Positions 42,348 to 50,854 are shown, numbered from the stretch's first letter. The stretch: DNA of 64,000 nucleotides from GWB1-38-13 sp964608405 (GCA_964608405.1 CAZSNC010000002.1:1-64000); one strand, 5' to 3'. The notes: generated by a model from the letters alone, not told the origin. Translations and numbers: made by a program.

Positions 42348-42881
42348 ATGAATAAAAAAGCATTTAAAGGTTTCACACTTATTGAACTTCTTATCGTAAT
42401 GGCAATTCTTGGTGTTTTGGCAGTAGTTGTTCTTGTGGCAATTAACCCAGTACAGCAACTTGCAAGAACCAGAGATGCCGGAAGGAAATCGGGAATAAGC
42501 CAGATTGGTAGAGCAATGGAAGCATATTTTACCTCTCACGGAGGATCTTATATTGCTGAATCAGCCACATGGATTGACACTCTTGTTGCCTCAGGTGAGA
42601 TATCTACTGCCCCAAGCGAAATAGTTGGGACAGTAGCTGGATATGCCGCTTGTACTGAAAATGAACAAAATGGTTGGTGTTACGATACACCAGCAGCAGG
42701 TCTGACCGATGCGGTTATCTATACACGATTAGAATCGCAATCGGAATCGTCTAAGTGTCCAAATGCCACGGATATTCCACTTTTTGTTTGGTCAACATTT
42801 GACGGACGCGGAGGGCTTGTCTGTGATGCAGATGGAAATCTTGACGCAGGTGTTACCCAAGCCTGGAACGCGACGCAATAA
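42348..42881 (+). CDS. Type IV pilin, first copy (probable major pilin)
   Basis: A type IV prepilin. With the ATG at 42348 the leader is MNKKAFKG, cleaved before Phe in GFTLIELL, with Glu at +5 and a 20-residue hydrophobic helix. The globular domain carries the CPR-type pattern ARTRDAGRKSGISQIGRAMEAYFTS-like helix and four cysteines. An in-frame GTG at 42321 would give a longer leader, but it lies within the GGGGGTG tract that looks like a ribosome site. Its own promoter, structured leader and terminator suggest that it is the highly expressed major subunit. Confidence 0.9.
   Translation: MNKKAFKGFTLIELLIVMAILGVLAVVVLVAINPVQQLARTRDAGRKSGISQIGRAMEAYFTSHGGSYIAESATWIDTLVASGEISTAPSEIVGTVAGYAACTENEQNGWCYDTPAAGLTDAVIYTRLESQSESSKCPNATDIPLFVWSTFDGRGGLVCDADGNLDAGVTQAWNATQ
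42366..42492 (+). repeat. Direct repeat, copy 1 (pilin N-terminal coding segment)
   Basis: About 127 bases covering the cleavage site and N-terminal helix of the first pilin are nearly identical to 43109-43235 in the second pilin, with only scattered, mostly synonymous differences. Confidence 0.85.
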
Positions 42882-42915
42882 CTGTGTTAAGTTTCCAGTT
42901 CGGTTAATACAGGAG

Positions 42916-42948
42916 AAATACCGTATTGATTGTAAATGCGGTATTTTT
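42916..42948 (+). terminator. Rho-independent terminator after the first pilin
   Basis: Stem AAATACCG/CGGTATTT (42916-42923 and 42939-42946) with a 15-base loop, then a T-rich tract. It separates the first pilin from the rest of the locus. Confidence 0.7.
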
Positions 42949-43011
42949 CTTTTGACTAACGAGGTGAGTGTTTTGGATAAAAGTTTTAAGCTTCTGGGTT
43001 TTTTTACCTTG

Positions 43012-43041
43012 TTGAATTTTTTTAAATATACATGTCATAAT
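43012..43041 (+). promoter_or_regulatory. Promoter of the second pilin gene
   Basis: A -35 box TTGAAT (43012-43017), an 18-base spacer and a -10 box CATAAT (43036-43041). The leader to the ATG at 43091 would be about 43 bases. Confidence 0.5.
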
Positions 43042-43075
43042 GAAACAGAGGATATTTGTTATTATTAAGTCAACA

Positions 43076-43083
43076 AGAGGGGG
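43076..43083 (+). promoter_or_regulatory. Ribosome binding site deciding the second pilin start
   Basis: AGAGGGGG lies seven bases before the ATG at 43091. It fixes that start over the upstream in-frame ATG at 43040. Confidence 0.7.
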
Positions 43084-43090
43084 TGAAAGA

Positions 43091-43675
43091 ATGAAGAGAA
43101 ATATAATTAAAGGTTTCACACTTATTGAACTTCTTATCGTAATGGCAATCCTTGGTGTTTTGGCAGTAGTTGTTCTTGTGGCTATAAATCCGGTACAACA
43201 ACTTGCAAGAACCAGAGATGCTGGAAGGAAGTCGGCAGTTGCACAAGCAGGAAGGGCACTGGAAGCTTATTACACTAGCCACGGAGGAAGGTATTTAGTT
43301 GTATCAAACTGTGGAGCTGGAACACCACCTGCACTAAGGAGCGACTGGATGAATTGTCTAAAAGAAAGCGGAGAGTTATCAGCGCCTGCAGCAGAGATTG
43401 CATACAACTCGACTTTGGGAACAGCATGCATATCTCAGACAATTTCAAGCATCGTTCATGTAGCTCAAAACGGAGTGTGTTATGCCACTCAAGTGTCTGG
43501 AAATCCCGCAATTGTTTATGCGAGATTGGAATCTGCATCTGAGGCGAGTAAGTGTCCTGCAGGAAGCCCTATCCCATATTTTGTTTGGTCAACGCTGCAA
43601 GGTAGGGGTGGATTATTTTGTACTTCTGCTGCGACAGTAGTTCCCGCACCGGGTACAATTAACTTTGTAGATTAA
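43091..43675 (+). CDS. Type IV pilin, second copy
   Basis: A prepilin with leader MKRNIIKG and mature start FTLIELLIVM, with Glu at +5. The first 45 mature residues are nearly identical to the first pilin, while the C-terminal domain has diverged. Cysteines near residues 75, 91, 120 and 148 suggest disulfides. The C-terminal phrase IPYFVWSTLQGRGGLFC parallels IPLFVWSTFDGRGGLVC in the first pilin. The start at 43091 is supported by a strong ribosome site. The third pilin begins four bases after its stop. Confidence 0.92.
   Translation: MKRNIIKGFTLIELLIVMAILGVLAVVVLVAINPVQQLARTRDAGRKSAVAQAGRALEAYYTSHGGRYLVVSNCGAGTPPALRSDWMNCLKESGELSAPAAEIAYNSTLGTACISQTISSIVHVAQNGVCYATQVSGNPAIVYARLESASEASKCPAGSPIPYFVWSTLQGRGGLFCTSAATVVPAPGTINFVD
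43109..43235 (+). repeat. Direct repeat, copy 2 (pilin N-terminal coding segment)
   Basis: Partner of 42366-42492, 743 bases away in the same orientation. Recombination between the two would fuse the first pilin N-terminus to the second pilin head and delete the terminator. Confidence 0.85.
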
Positions 43676-43679
43676 AGAC

Positions 43680-44213
43680 ATGAAAGATATTAGAGGGGTT
43701 GGTTTTACTCTTATTGAGTTATTGATTGTAATTGCGATATTGGGTATTTTGGCTGTTGTCATGTTGGTGGTTATGAATCCCGGTGAAAGACAAGCACAGG
43801 CTCGTGACACAGGAAGGATTTCATCAGTAACACAACTTGGTAGAGCACTCCAATCTTACTATACATTAAAATCAACATACCCAAGCGCGGGTACTTGGGC
43901 AATCGACTTGGTTAATTCAGGCGAACTTTCAAGTTTCCCGTCAGGAATTAGTTATTCCTATAACATGGTTGTGCCTTGTACGTCTGTTGCACAACCTGCA
44001 ACTGACTCGACATTTTGTTACACGGAAGACCAACTAAATGGAAATGGTGCATTAGTGTTTGCCAAAGCTGAGTCAACAACCCACAGAAGCAAATGCACAG
44101 CCCCGCAAGAGGCATATTTTGTTTTTTCTTCAACCGATTCGCGGGGCGGAACGATTTGTAGTAGCGGCGATCCTGTACCCTGGCCTGCTGGAAGTGTAAA
44201 CTATCAGAATTAA
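43680..44213 (+). CDS. Type IV pilin, third copy
   Basis: A prepilin of 177 residues. The leader MKDIRGVG is followed by FTLIELLIVI, with Glu at +5. The mature N-terminal helix matches the first two pilins in pattern but not in DNA identity. The C-terminal domain retains the family phrase YFVFSSTDSRGGTIC. It follows the second pilin after four bases, so both share one transcript. Confidence 0.92.
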   Translation: MKDIRGVGFTLIELLIVIAILGILAVVMLVVMNPGERQAQARDTGRISSVTQLGRALQSYYTLKSTYPSAGTWAIDLVNSGELSSFPSGISYSYNMVVPCTSVAQPATDSTFCYTEDQLNGNGALVFAKAESTTHRSKCTAPQEAYFVFSSTDSRGGTICSSGDPVPWPAGSVNYQN

Positions 44214-44266
44214 CCGGTCTTTGAATATTCTTCCACCTGTACTTTGGAATACTGTATACTTAAATA

Positions 44267-45070
44267 ATGCCTGATTTATTTCTTCTTATTGTACTTGTTG
44301 TTCTTGGTTTAGTGTTTGGTTCTTTTATCTCCGCACTTTCATACAGGGCAATTGTAGGAATGAGTATTTTTAAAGGTAGATCCATCTGTCCTCAATGCAA
44401 GAAAAGTATTAACTGGAGAGATAATATCCCTATGTTTTCATTTTTCTTCCTCAAAGGTAAGTCACGCTGTTGTAAAAAGTTGATTTCCATACGCTATCCT
44501 CTAATTGAATTTTTTACCGCTCTTGTATTTTTTTTAACAGGATTGGTATTTCTGAGTTGTGGTGTCTACAAAGGACCCTTGTGTATCTGGGGAGAACTTA
44601 TTAAATATTATTCACTCCCCTGCCTGCTTTTTGTAAGTGTATTTCTAATTGTGATTTTTGTTACTGATTTTGAGTATAAGCTAATTTTAGATAGGTTCGT
44701 ATTTATACCTTTTATCTTTATTCTCCTTTTAATAATATATTTCAATCCTGATTACTCTTATACCAACTTATTTTTGTCTTTTTTTTCTGCATCATTTTTC
44801 CTCCTAATTCACTTGCTTACAAAAGGAAAAGGTATGGGGCTTGGTGATGTAAAACTGGCACTTATTCCACCTCTAATATTAGGTTGGCCGTATACTTTAG
44901 TGTGGCTTTTCTTGTCTTTTGTAATTGGTGCCTTTGTGGGGGTTGTACTAATATTTTCAAAAAAAGCGAAATTTGGACAACAAATTCCCTTTGGTCCGTT
45001 TTTGATTCTTTCGTATTTTCTTGTCCTTTTTTGGGGAGAAAAACTATTACTTTTTTTTAGACTTGGTTAG
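44267..45070 (+). CDS. pilD: Prepilin peptidase PilD
   Basis: The A24 aspartic peptidase that cleaves prepilins and N-methylates the new end. About seven or eight membrane helices are predicted. The catalytic aspartates are in TDFEYKLILD (near residue 133) and GMGLGDVK (near 194). The cytosolic methylase-type zinc loop begins normally with CPQC near 39-42, but the second pair reads SRCC instead of CxxC, so one ligand is shifted. At 267 residues it has the normal length. It serves the pilins on both sides. Confidence 0.93.
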   Translation: MPDLFLLIVLVVLGLVFGSFISALSYRAIVGMSIFKGRSICPQCKKSINWRDNIPMFSFFFLKGKSRCCKKLISIRYPLIEFFTALVFFLTGLVFLSCGVYKGPLCIWGELIKYYSLPCLLFVSVFLIVIFVTDFEYKLILDRFVFIPFIFILLLIIYFNPDYSYTNLFLSFFSASFFLLIHLLTKGKGMGLGDVKLALIPPLILGWPYTLVWLFLSFVIGAFVGVVLIFSKKAKFGQQIPFGPFLILSYFLVLFWGEKLLLFFRLG

Positions 45071-45075
45071 CATCT

Positions 45076-45678
45076 ATGAAAGCATTTACTAAGAATGAAA
45101 TTAAAATTACTTCTTTAATACTTATTTTTATTTGTATATTAACCCTCCTCAATTTGCAGGTTTCTCTACAACGCGCACGCGATTCACAGCGAAGATCCGA
45201 TATTGGGACAATTGCCGATGCGCTGGACAAATATCAGAAAGAATTTGGTTTTTTCCCTCCATCGACACCCGATGGCAAAATTCTTGCATGTAAGGGTAAT
45301 AATTTTGAACTAATCCCAGCAGAAATTAAAGAGAGTGAAAGAAGAAATTATTTTTTTAGCCTGCTTAAAGGTTGTGAATGGGGAAAAGATTCTTTGGAGG
45401 ATGTAAACGATGATTCATACGAGCCGTATTTAAAAGTGATTCCTGGGGATTCCAAACAGAGCAGGGGTTATTCGTATTTATATATATCGAACACTAATCG
45501 TTATCAGCTGTACGCATATTTGGAGGGAGAGAATGCCGAGGTTGGTTATCGAATTGGGATCGTTGAAAGAGATTTGAAATGCGGAAATAATACGTGCAAT
45601 TTTGGTAAGGCTTATGGAGATACTCCACTTGAGAAATCAATTGAAGAGTACGAGAATGAAATAAACAGGAATAAATAA
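45076..45678 (+). CDS. Pilin-like membrane protein without prepilin cleavage site
   Basis: A 200-residue protein with an N-terminal hydrophobic helix at about residues 10-32, followed by the pilin-like helix LQRARDSQRRSDIGTIADALDKYQ, as in the neighbouring pilins. The G-FTLIE cleavage motif is absent, and an Asn-Glu pair precedes the helix instead. It may stay in the membrane as an assembly or priming factor. It lies five bases after pilD and overlaps the next pilin by one base. Confidence 0.75.
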   Translation: MKAFTKNEIKITSLILIFICILTLLNLQVSLQRARDSQRRSDIGTIADALDKYQKEFGFFPPSTPDGKILACKGNNFELIPAEIKESERRNYFFSLLKGCEWGKDSLEDVNDDSYEPYLKVIPGDSKQSRGYSYLYISNTNRYQLYAYLEGENAEVGYRIGIVERDLKCGNNTCNFGKAYGDTPLEKSIEEYENEINRNK

Positions 45679-46355
45679 TGAAAGAAAATAATAGCAGCGG
45701 TTTTACATTACTTGAGCTGATTTTAGTAATGGGTGTTTTGGGAGTTCTTGTTACGATGACTGTTGTGAAATTTCCTTCATCAGCCCAAAGAACCCGTGAT
45801 GTTCAAAGACAAAGCGATCTTAAGTCTTATCAAAACGCACTCGAGCTATACGCTATGAAACATAATGGTTTATATCCGACCTCCGGATATGTGCCGGTTA
45901 TAAACTTATGTTCAACACTTGGAATGGTTGGAGAATCATGTAAATCTGATCCAAAAGGTGGAGTTTATTATTACCAAACGGACAATTCCGGAAAGGCTTA
46001 CACACTATGGAGTTCGATGGAAAAAGCAGAGGGAAACTACATTGTCTGTTCGGGGGGGCAAAGTGGTGTGGCAACGATTACCCCATCATCCGGAAATTGT
46101 CCGATTGGATCTATGTTAAGTCCTACTCCGGGTCCTAGCAGTACTCCTGGTCCTAGCAATACTCCAACGCCAACTAATACACCAATACCAACAAGTACAT
46201 TAACACCGACACCCACACTCACACCTACACCAACCGCTTCGGGGGGGTGTACAACACCTTGTGGAGAACCTTCTTGCTGTGACTTGCATTACTGTCCACC
46301 CGGATATATACCTGCTTGTTTAGCTGGTTCATGCACATGTTTTTCTGAACCTTGA
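45678..46355 (+). CDS. Pilin-like protein with Pro/Thr stalk and cysteine-rich head
   Basis: A prepilin of 225 residues. The leader MKENNSSG precedes FTLLELILVM, with Glu at +5. A pilin core covers about residues 9-147. Then comes a stalk of about 40 residues made of PTP, STP and NTP units, and a 37-residue C-terminal head with eight cysteines (pattern C-C-CC-C-C-C-C). The head could form four disulfides and act as a tip adhesin or cap. This architecture is unlike the other pilins here. It overlaps the preceding gene by one base. Confidence 0.85.
   Translation: MKENNSSGFTLLELILVMGVLGVLVTMTVVKFPSSAQRTRDVQRQSDLKSYQNALELYAMKHNGLYPTSGYVPVINLCSTLGMVGESCKSDPKGGVYYYQTDNSGKAYTLWSSMEKAEGNYIVCSGGQSGVATITPSSGNCPIGSMLSPTPGPSSTPGPSNTPTPTNTPIPTSTLTPTPTLTPTPTASGGCTTPCGEPSCCDLHYCPPGYIPACLAGSCTCFSEP
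46120..46236 (+). repeat. Tandem Pro/Thr coding repeat
   Basis: Degenerate tandem units of the type ACNCCNACN, encoding alternating Pro and Thr/Ser. It forms the stalk of the pilin-like protein and may vary in length between strains. Confidence 0.75.
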
Positions 46356-46368
46356 TAATACAGAATTT

Positions 46369-46875
46369 ATGAATAAAAAAAATGGTTTTACATTATTGGA
46401 ATTAATTATCGCGATGGCAATTATTTCAATGTTGGCAGGCTTTGGTATTTCAAAATACCCCGGACTTCAAAAGACTTCGCGTGATACACAAAGAAAATCG
46501 GATTTAAAACAATATCAAACAGCTTTGGAAAGTTACGCAAACCGAAAGGGTGGTTTTTATCCTTGTAGAATATCATCCATTCTTGCATCAGATAAATCGG
46601 GTTCTGCACCCTACCTTTGTACCGATTTAGGTATGTCGCAGTGTCCTGCTGATCCAAAATATGGTCAGTCAATCTGTGCCGGGAATGATGTATGTAATTA
46701 CTACTACATAAGTAACGGAACAGGTGCTGGTACGGCAACTGCCTCAGTATTTGTTCTCTACTCACGTTTGGAAAGACAAGTTAACGGAAGCAATGTATAT
46801 TTCATTGTTTGTAGTGGGGGTAAAACTGGTACGACAGCAGCGACATGGACACCAAGCTCTATATGTCCTTTGTAA
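46369..46875 (+). CDS. Type IV pilin-like protein
   Basis: A 168-residue prepilin. The very short leader MNKKNG precedes FTLLELIIAM, with Glu at +5. The N-terminal helix leads into QKTSRDTQRKSDLKQYQTALESYA, the helix pattern shared with the other pilins. Seven cysteines in the globular part suggest disulfides. The ending IVCSGGKTGTT resembles that of the preceding pilin (IVCSGGQSGVA), so the two are paralogs. Confidence 0.9.
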   Translation: MNKKNGFTLLELIIAMAIISMLAGFGISKYPGLQKTSRDTQRKSDLKQYQTALESYANRKGGFYPCRISSILASDKSGSAPYLCTDLGMSQCPADPKYGQSICAGNDVCNYYYISNGTGAGTATASVFVLYSRLERQVNGSNVYFIVCSGGKTGTTAATWTPSSICPL

Positions 46876-46904
46876 AGACGGGTTCGTTACAGTAATATTA
46901 GATC

Positions 46905-47348
46905 ATGTTAAGAAATAAACACTTTAAGGGTTTTTCACTTATCGAACTTTTGGTTGTTATTTCCATTATGGCGGTTTTAATTAGCCTTAGTGCCTTTGGA
47001 CTTCAACAAGCCAGAGAGTCAGCAAGAGACGGACAAAGAAGAGCGGATTTGGAAACAATTAGAACCGGACTTTCTTTCTATAAGGCTGATTGTAATGTGT
47101 ATCCAACACCGAACATTTCAACATCAACTCGCATATCAACAAGTCTTACAAGTTCTTGTGGAGGGTCCAATACATATATTGAGAAAATACCTGTCGATCC
47201 TGTTTCTACAAATAACTATTACTACATCCAAAGTGGTTCGACGTATACCATTTGTGCCTCACTTGAAACAGAGGGTACAAAGGTGCCAACTCAATGTAGT
47301 AGTGCCAGCTGTGGAGGAACATGTAATTATTACGTTCTTAATCCTTAA
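46905..47348 (+). CDS. Type IV pilin-like protein
   Basis: A 147-residue prepilin. The leader MLRNKHFKG precedes FSLIELLVVI, with Glu at +5. The helix continues as ARESARDGQRRADLETIRTGLSFYK. Six cysteines lie in the C-terminal half, five of them in the last 45 residues. It is separated from the preceding pilin by 29 bases and from the GspH-like gene by four. Confidence 0.9.
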   Translation: MLRNKHFKGFSLIELLVVISIMAVLISLSAFGLQQARESARDGQRRADLETIRTGLSFYKADCNVYPTPNISTSTRISTSLTSSCGGSNTYIEKIPVDPVSTNNYYYIQSGSTYTICASLETEGTKVPTQCSSASCGGTCNYYVLNP

Positions 47349-47352
47349 ATGA

Positions 47353-47835
47353 ATGATAAGAAAACTGCCCAAAACAAACTCTTCCGGTTACACAATTATT
47401 GAGATTATTGTATCCCTCTTTATCATTATAATCTTATTTTCCGTGGTGACCGTAAATTACAGGCAGTATATTTTAAAAAAGAATCTCGATGCTGTTGCCA
47501 ATCAGATGGTATCGGATATCAAGCTTGCACAAAGCTATGCACTGGCGGGGAAAGTACCTCCAGGTTGTACTAACTTGAAAGGTTATATTTTTCGTACATC
47601 TGTGGGAAATAATTCTTACTCAATAACTGCAGATTGCGATAGCGAAATCTCCGTTAAGACTGTAAAAATATCAAGTATTGTAACGGGGATTAGTTTATCT
47701 ACGGGAAACAATGTTCGTTTTAATTCATTAGGTAACGGCACCAGTAACAGCGCTGATGTAACCTTTACGCTACAACAGCAAACAACATCGAATTCGAGAA
47801 GTATTACGATAATGCCCGGTGGGGCTATTAAATAA
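47353..47835 (+). CDS. GspH/FimT-like minor pilin
   Basis: A 160-residue minor pilin. The leader MIRKLPKTNSSG precedes YTIIEIIVSL, with Glu at +5 and Tyr in place of Phe. The beta-rich C-terminal domain and the phrase MVSDIKLAQSYALA are typical of GspH/FimT proteins, which help start pilus assembly. It begins the set of minor pilins that resembles GspH-I-J-K. Confidence 0.85.
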   Translation: MIRKLPKTNSSGYTIIEIIVSLFIIIILFSVVTVNYRQYILKKNLDAVANQMVSDIKLAQSYALAGKVPPGCTNLKGYIFRTSVGNNSYSITADCDSEISVKTVKISSIVTGISLSTGNNVRFNSLGNGTSNSADVTFTLQQQTTSNSRSITIMPGGAIK

Positions 47836-47846
47836 ATTATTTTAAT

Positions 47847-48308
47847 ATGCAGAAGTATAGTATTATTAATCCGAAAACATTTAAGGGCCAATCACTTTTT
47901 GAAGTTATTTTGGCTCTTGCTGTATCTGCAATGATTTTAGTTGGGATTGTATCTTTAACCTCAAGGAGTGTCTCCACATCTACTTATTCAAAAAATAAAG
48001 CGTTAGCAAACGGATATGCAACCGAAGCTATGGAATATTTAAGAATACAAAAACAGCAGATGGGATGGACACCTTTTATAACACTTCTTGGAACTGGTGA
48101 TTGGTGTCTTCCAAGTTTATCCTTAATTGGCACTAAACATGTATGTAGTACATCTACTACTGATTATATTTCAGGGACAATATTTCAGAGAACTTTAACG
48201 ATAAGCAATATAACTGCAAAAACAATTGACCTGACGATTAAAGTAGTTTGGACTGACGAAAAAGGAACTCATGAAACAAAAACTGTAAGTTCGGTAAGTG
48301 ATTGGTAA
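47847..48308 (+). CDS. GspI/PilV-like minor pilin
   Basis: A 153-residue minor pilin. The leader ends KGQ-SLFEVILAL, with a noncanonical Gln-Ser after the Gly and Glu at +5 counted from Gln. The phrase ALANGYATEAMEYLR is characteristic of GspI/PilV. It lies between the GspH-like and GspJ-like genes, as in the type II secretion order H-I-J-K. Confidence 0.82.
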   Translation: MQKYSIINPKTFKGQSLFEVILALAVSAMILVGIVSLTSRSVSTSTYSKNKALANGYATEAMEYLRIQKQQMGWTPFITLLGTGDWCLPSLSLIGTKHVCSTSTTDYISGTIFQRTLTISNITAKTIDLTIKVVWTDEKGTHETKTVSSVSDW

Positions 48309-48314
48309 GAAAAC

Positions 48315-48857
48315 ATGAAGAAAGGATATTCGATTATCGAAATACTTGTTGTTGTTGGTGTGTTTGCAGTTCTCGCTGTTTTGGCTACACAGTCAATAAA
48401 TCTAAGTTTGAAATCTGCCAAAAAAAGCGACTCGATAGTTTTGGTTAAACAGGAATTGGAAAATGTTGCAGGAACTATTGAAAGACAACTTCAATCGGCA
48501 AGTAGCCTAATTGTTGGTGTTGATTGTGTAATAGACACCGCAACACCGTCAGTCGGATTGAGAAACTCTGCAGGTGTTCGAAGCGATTATGCATGTTTTG
48601 ATTCTCCACCCTCTAACTTTTATGGCACTAAAGATCCCCGGATAGTATATTCGACAGGTGAAACCATTAATTATACGAATCGCTTAACATCAAGTGGTAT
48701 CAATATAACCTTTTGCCAATTCTCGTGCTATAAACAAGGTACTGACATGTATATTGACTTTAATGTAACCGCAAATGTAAAGGGTGTTGCTGGAGCCGAA
48801 GGTGCAGCTGTTACTACATCCAGAAAAGTGATGATCCGTGGTGGAATAAAGAGGTAA
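48315..48857 (+). CDS. GspJ/PilW-like minor pilin
   Basis: A 180-residue minor pilin with leader MKKG before YSIIEILVVV and Glu at +5. The segment VKQELENVAGTIERQLQSA matches GspJ/PilW, whose helix is followed by a beta-rich head. Four cysteines lie in the head. It starts six bases after the GspI-like gene. Confidence 0.84.
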   Translation: MKKGYSIIEILVVVGVFAVLAVLATQSINLSLKSAKKSDSIVLVKQELENVAGTIERQLQSASSLIVGVDCVIDTATPSVGLRNSAGVRSDYACFDSPPSNFYGTKDPRIVYSTGETINYTNRLTSSGINITFCQFSCYKQGTDMYIDFNVTANVKGVAGAEGAAVTTSRKVMIRGGIKR

Positions 48858-48900
48858 TCCGTAATTGACCGCATGTATAATTAGTTGCTACACTTAAAAT

Positions 48901-49836
48901 ATGGTTAGACTGCCCGTATTTCGTGGAAAAAGACAAAAAGGTCAAGCACTTCTTTTAATACTGCTTGTGATGTCTTTGGTTCTTACAGTGGTATTGTCAT
49001 CAGTATCTAAATCTGTAACAGATGTTGAAATATCAAAGTATGAAGACAATTCAATTCGCGCTTTTGATGCAGCACAAGCAGGAATCGAACGGGCAATAGT
49101 CGGGTCTGTGACTTACGGTGCTACAGTTCCTCTCGAGAATCAGGCTACATTTACACCTGAAGAAACAAGCGATACTAGCGAAAAAAACAAATACAACTAT
49201 CCTTTGAATTTACTTTCAGGGGAACCAGCAACAATTCATTTTTCAGGTTTTAAGAAAGATGCAAATGGTGATTTTGTACCAGACTGCTCAGGTAATTTGT
49301 GTAATAATGCCTCTCTGAATCAACTCCGTGTGTGTTGGGGACAAGCTGGAATCCCAGCTTCTTCTAATGAAACACCTGCCGTATATTTGGAGTTTTACTA
49401 TACAAATAGCATATTAAACTTCAACAGTGGAGATTTGAGTAGTGTTTACAGGGGGTACAGTATAGGAATCGACCCCAATAGTACAAGAAGAGCGAGCAAT
49501 CATTTCTCAGCAAGTCTGGGGGCATCGAGTAATCCGCATCGTTGTGATGATAAATATGCATTCTCATATTTATTTTCAGGTCCTTCTTCTCCTTTAAATC
49601 CTCCAGCTGGAGGAGCATTATTGTTTTTAAAAATATCGCTTCTTTATAACACAAACATACCTCAACCGGTGGGGGTAGCTGGCTCTGTCGCGAGTCTTAA
49701 GAGTCAAGGGTCAATAATCACATCAACAGGAAATGCGGGCGATGTTTATAGAAAGCTTGTTTTGTTTCAGGGATACCCGGAAATTCCTTTTGAAATAGGA
49801 AATGCAATCTACTCTAGAACTGGTTTGTCTAAATAA
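48901..49836 (+). CDS. PilX/GspK-like pilus tip protein
   Basis: A 311-residue protein with a basic N-terminus, then KGQALLLILLVMSLVLTVV and the segment SIRAFDAAQAGIERAI, which matches PilX/GspK-type proteins (AxxAAEAGIE). Glu at +5 is absent, as in GspK, which caps the pseudopilus tip. The remainder is a large extracytoplasmic domain with few cysteines. It lies directly before pilM and completes an H-I-J-K-like set. Confidence 0.8.
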   Translation: MVRLPVFRGKRQKGQALLLILLVMSLVLTVVLSSVSKSVTDVEISKYEDNSIRAFDAAQAGIERAIVGSVTYGATVPLENQATFTPEETSDTSEKNKYNYPLNLLSGEPATIHFSGFKKDANGDFVPDCSGNLCNNASLNQLRVCWGQAGIPASSNETPAVYLEFYYTNSILNFNSGDLSSVYRGYSIGIDPNSTRRASNHFSASLGASSNPHRCDDKYAFSYLFSGPSSPLNPPAGGALLFLKISLLYNTNIPQPVGVAGSVASLKSQGSIITSTGNAGDVYRKLVLFQGYPEIPFEIGNAIYSRTGLSK

Positions 49837-49838
49837 TT

Positions 49839-50849
49839 ATGGTAGGACTTGATATCGGTTCAAAAACAATCAAAATAGTTGAGCTTGAGAAAACCCGAGA
49901 TTCTTTCAAATTGAAAGCAAGCGGAATAATTGGCTATAGAAGCAGTACTCCGGAACACTTGACGGATGACAAAGAGATCGCTGTTCTGTCTGACGTAATC
50001 AGGAAGCTTCACAAAGAGGCAAAGATTGTGAGTCGTGAGGTTGTTGTTTCGATTCCCGAAACTCAAGTGTATACGAGAATGATACGTTTTCCGCTTTTAA
50101 CGGATTCCGAAATTGCTTCAGCTGTTAAGTGGGAGGCGGAGCAGTATATCCCCTTCCCCATTGAAGAAGCGGTTATTGACTACCAGATTATTGACAGAAA
50201 AGAAAATGCTACTCCTCCACAGGTTTATGTCCTTTTAATTGCGGCACCGAAACTGCTTGTTAACCGTTACGTTAAATTAATCAATATGTGTAAACTTGAA
50301 CTTGTTGCCATCGAAACGGAATTAATGGCCATTGCCCGTTCGATTTGCCCGATAGATCAGACGGTAATGGTTGCCGACTTTGGTGCCAGATCCACAAATA
50401 TCGCAATTGTTAAAAACACCTCTCTCATGATGTCCAGAAGTATTCCAACGGCAGGAGATGCGCTAACACGTGCCGTTGCACAGGGTCTTGGAATTGAAGC
50501 AACACAAGCGGAGGAATACAAAAAGACCTATGGACTCTCGTCTTCAAATCTTGACGGAAAAATCAAATCGGTTTTATACCCGGTTTTGAGAATGGTTTCT
50601 GATGAAATAAAAAAAGCCGTTCATTATTACCAGTCTGAGGCTGAGGGAGATCCGCCGAAATCCTTGATACTAACAGGCGGTTCCGCGAGCATGCCTGAGG
50701 TTGCATCTATTATGACGGAACTGCTTGGAATTGAAGTATCAATCGGTAATCCGTTTTCAAAGCTTCAGATCGACCCTCAAGCGTTGAAACAAATTTCGGG
50801 ATATGCACCCTTTTATGGGATTGCGGTTGGGCTATCAATGAGAGCGTAA
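49839..50849 (+). CDS. pilM: Type IV pilus assembly protein PilM
   Basis: A cytoplasmic actin-like ATPase that binds the N-terminal tail of PilN. The opening MVGLDIGSKTIKIVEL is the phosphate-1 loop, VADFGARSTNIAI near residue 178 is phosphate-2, and LTGGSASMP near 277 is the adenosine motif. At 336 residues it is full length. It starts three bases after the PilX-like gene and is followed by pilN and pilO. Confidence 0.93.
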   Translation: MVGLDIGSKTIKIVELEKTRDSFKLKASGIIGYRSSTPEHLTDDKEIAVLSDVIRKLHKEAKIVSREVVVSIPETQVYTRMIRFPLLTDSEIASAVKWEAEQYIPFPIEEAVIDYQIIDRKENATPPQVYVLLIAAPKLLVNRYVKLINMCKLELVAIETELMAIARSICPIDQTVMVADFGARSTNIAIVKNTSLMMSRSIPTAGDALTRAVAQGLGIEATQAEEYKKTYGLSSSNLDGKIKSVLYPVLRMVSDEIKKAVHYYQSEAEGDPPKSLILTGGSASMPEVASIMTELLGIEVSIGNPFSKLQIDPQALKQISGYAPFYGIAVGLSMRA

Positions 50850-50854
50850 ATACT

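Noticed and set aside
43040..43090. Longer leader for the second pilin from the ATG at 43040
   Set aside because: A strong ribosome site precedes the ATG at 43091, and the shorter leader fits prepilins.
46120..46236. CRISPR-like or satellite repeat
   Set aside because: The repeat is coding, in frame with a pilin, and the units are degenerate Pro/Thr codons without spacers.
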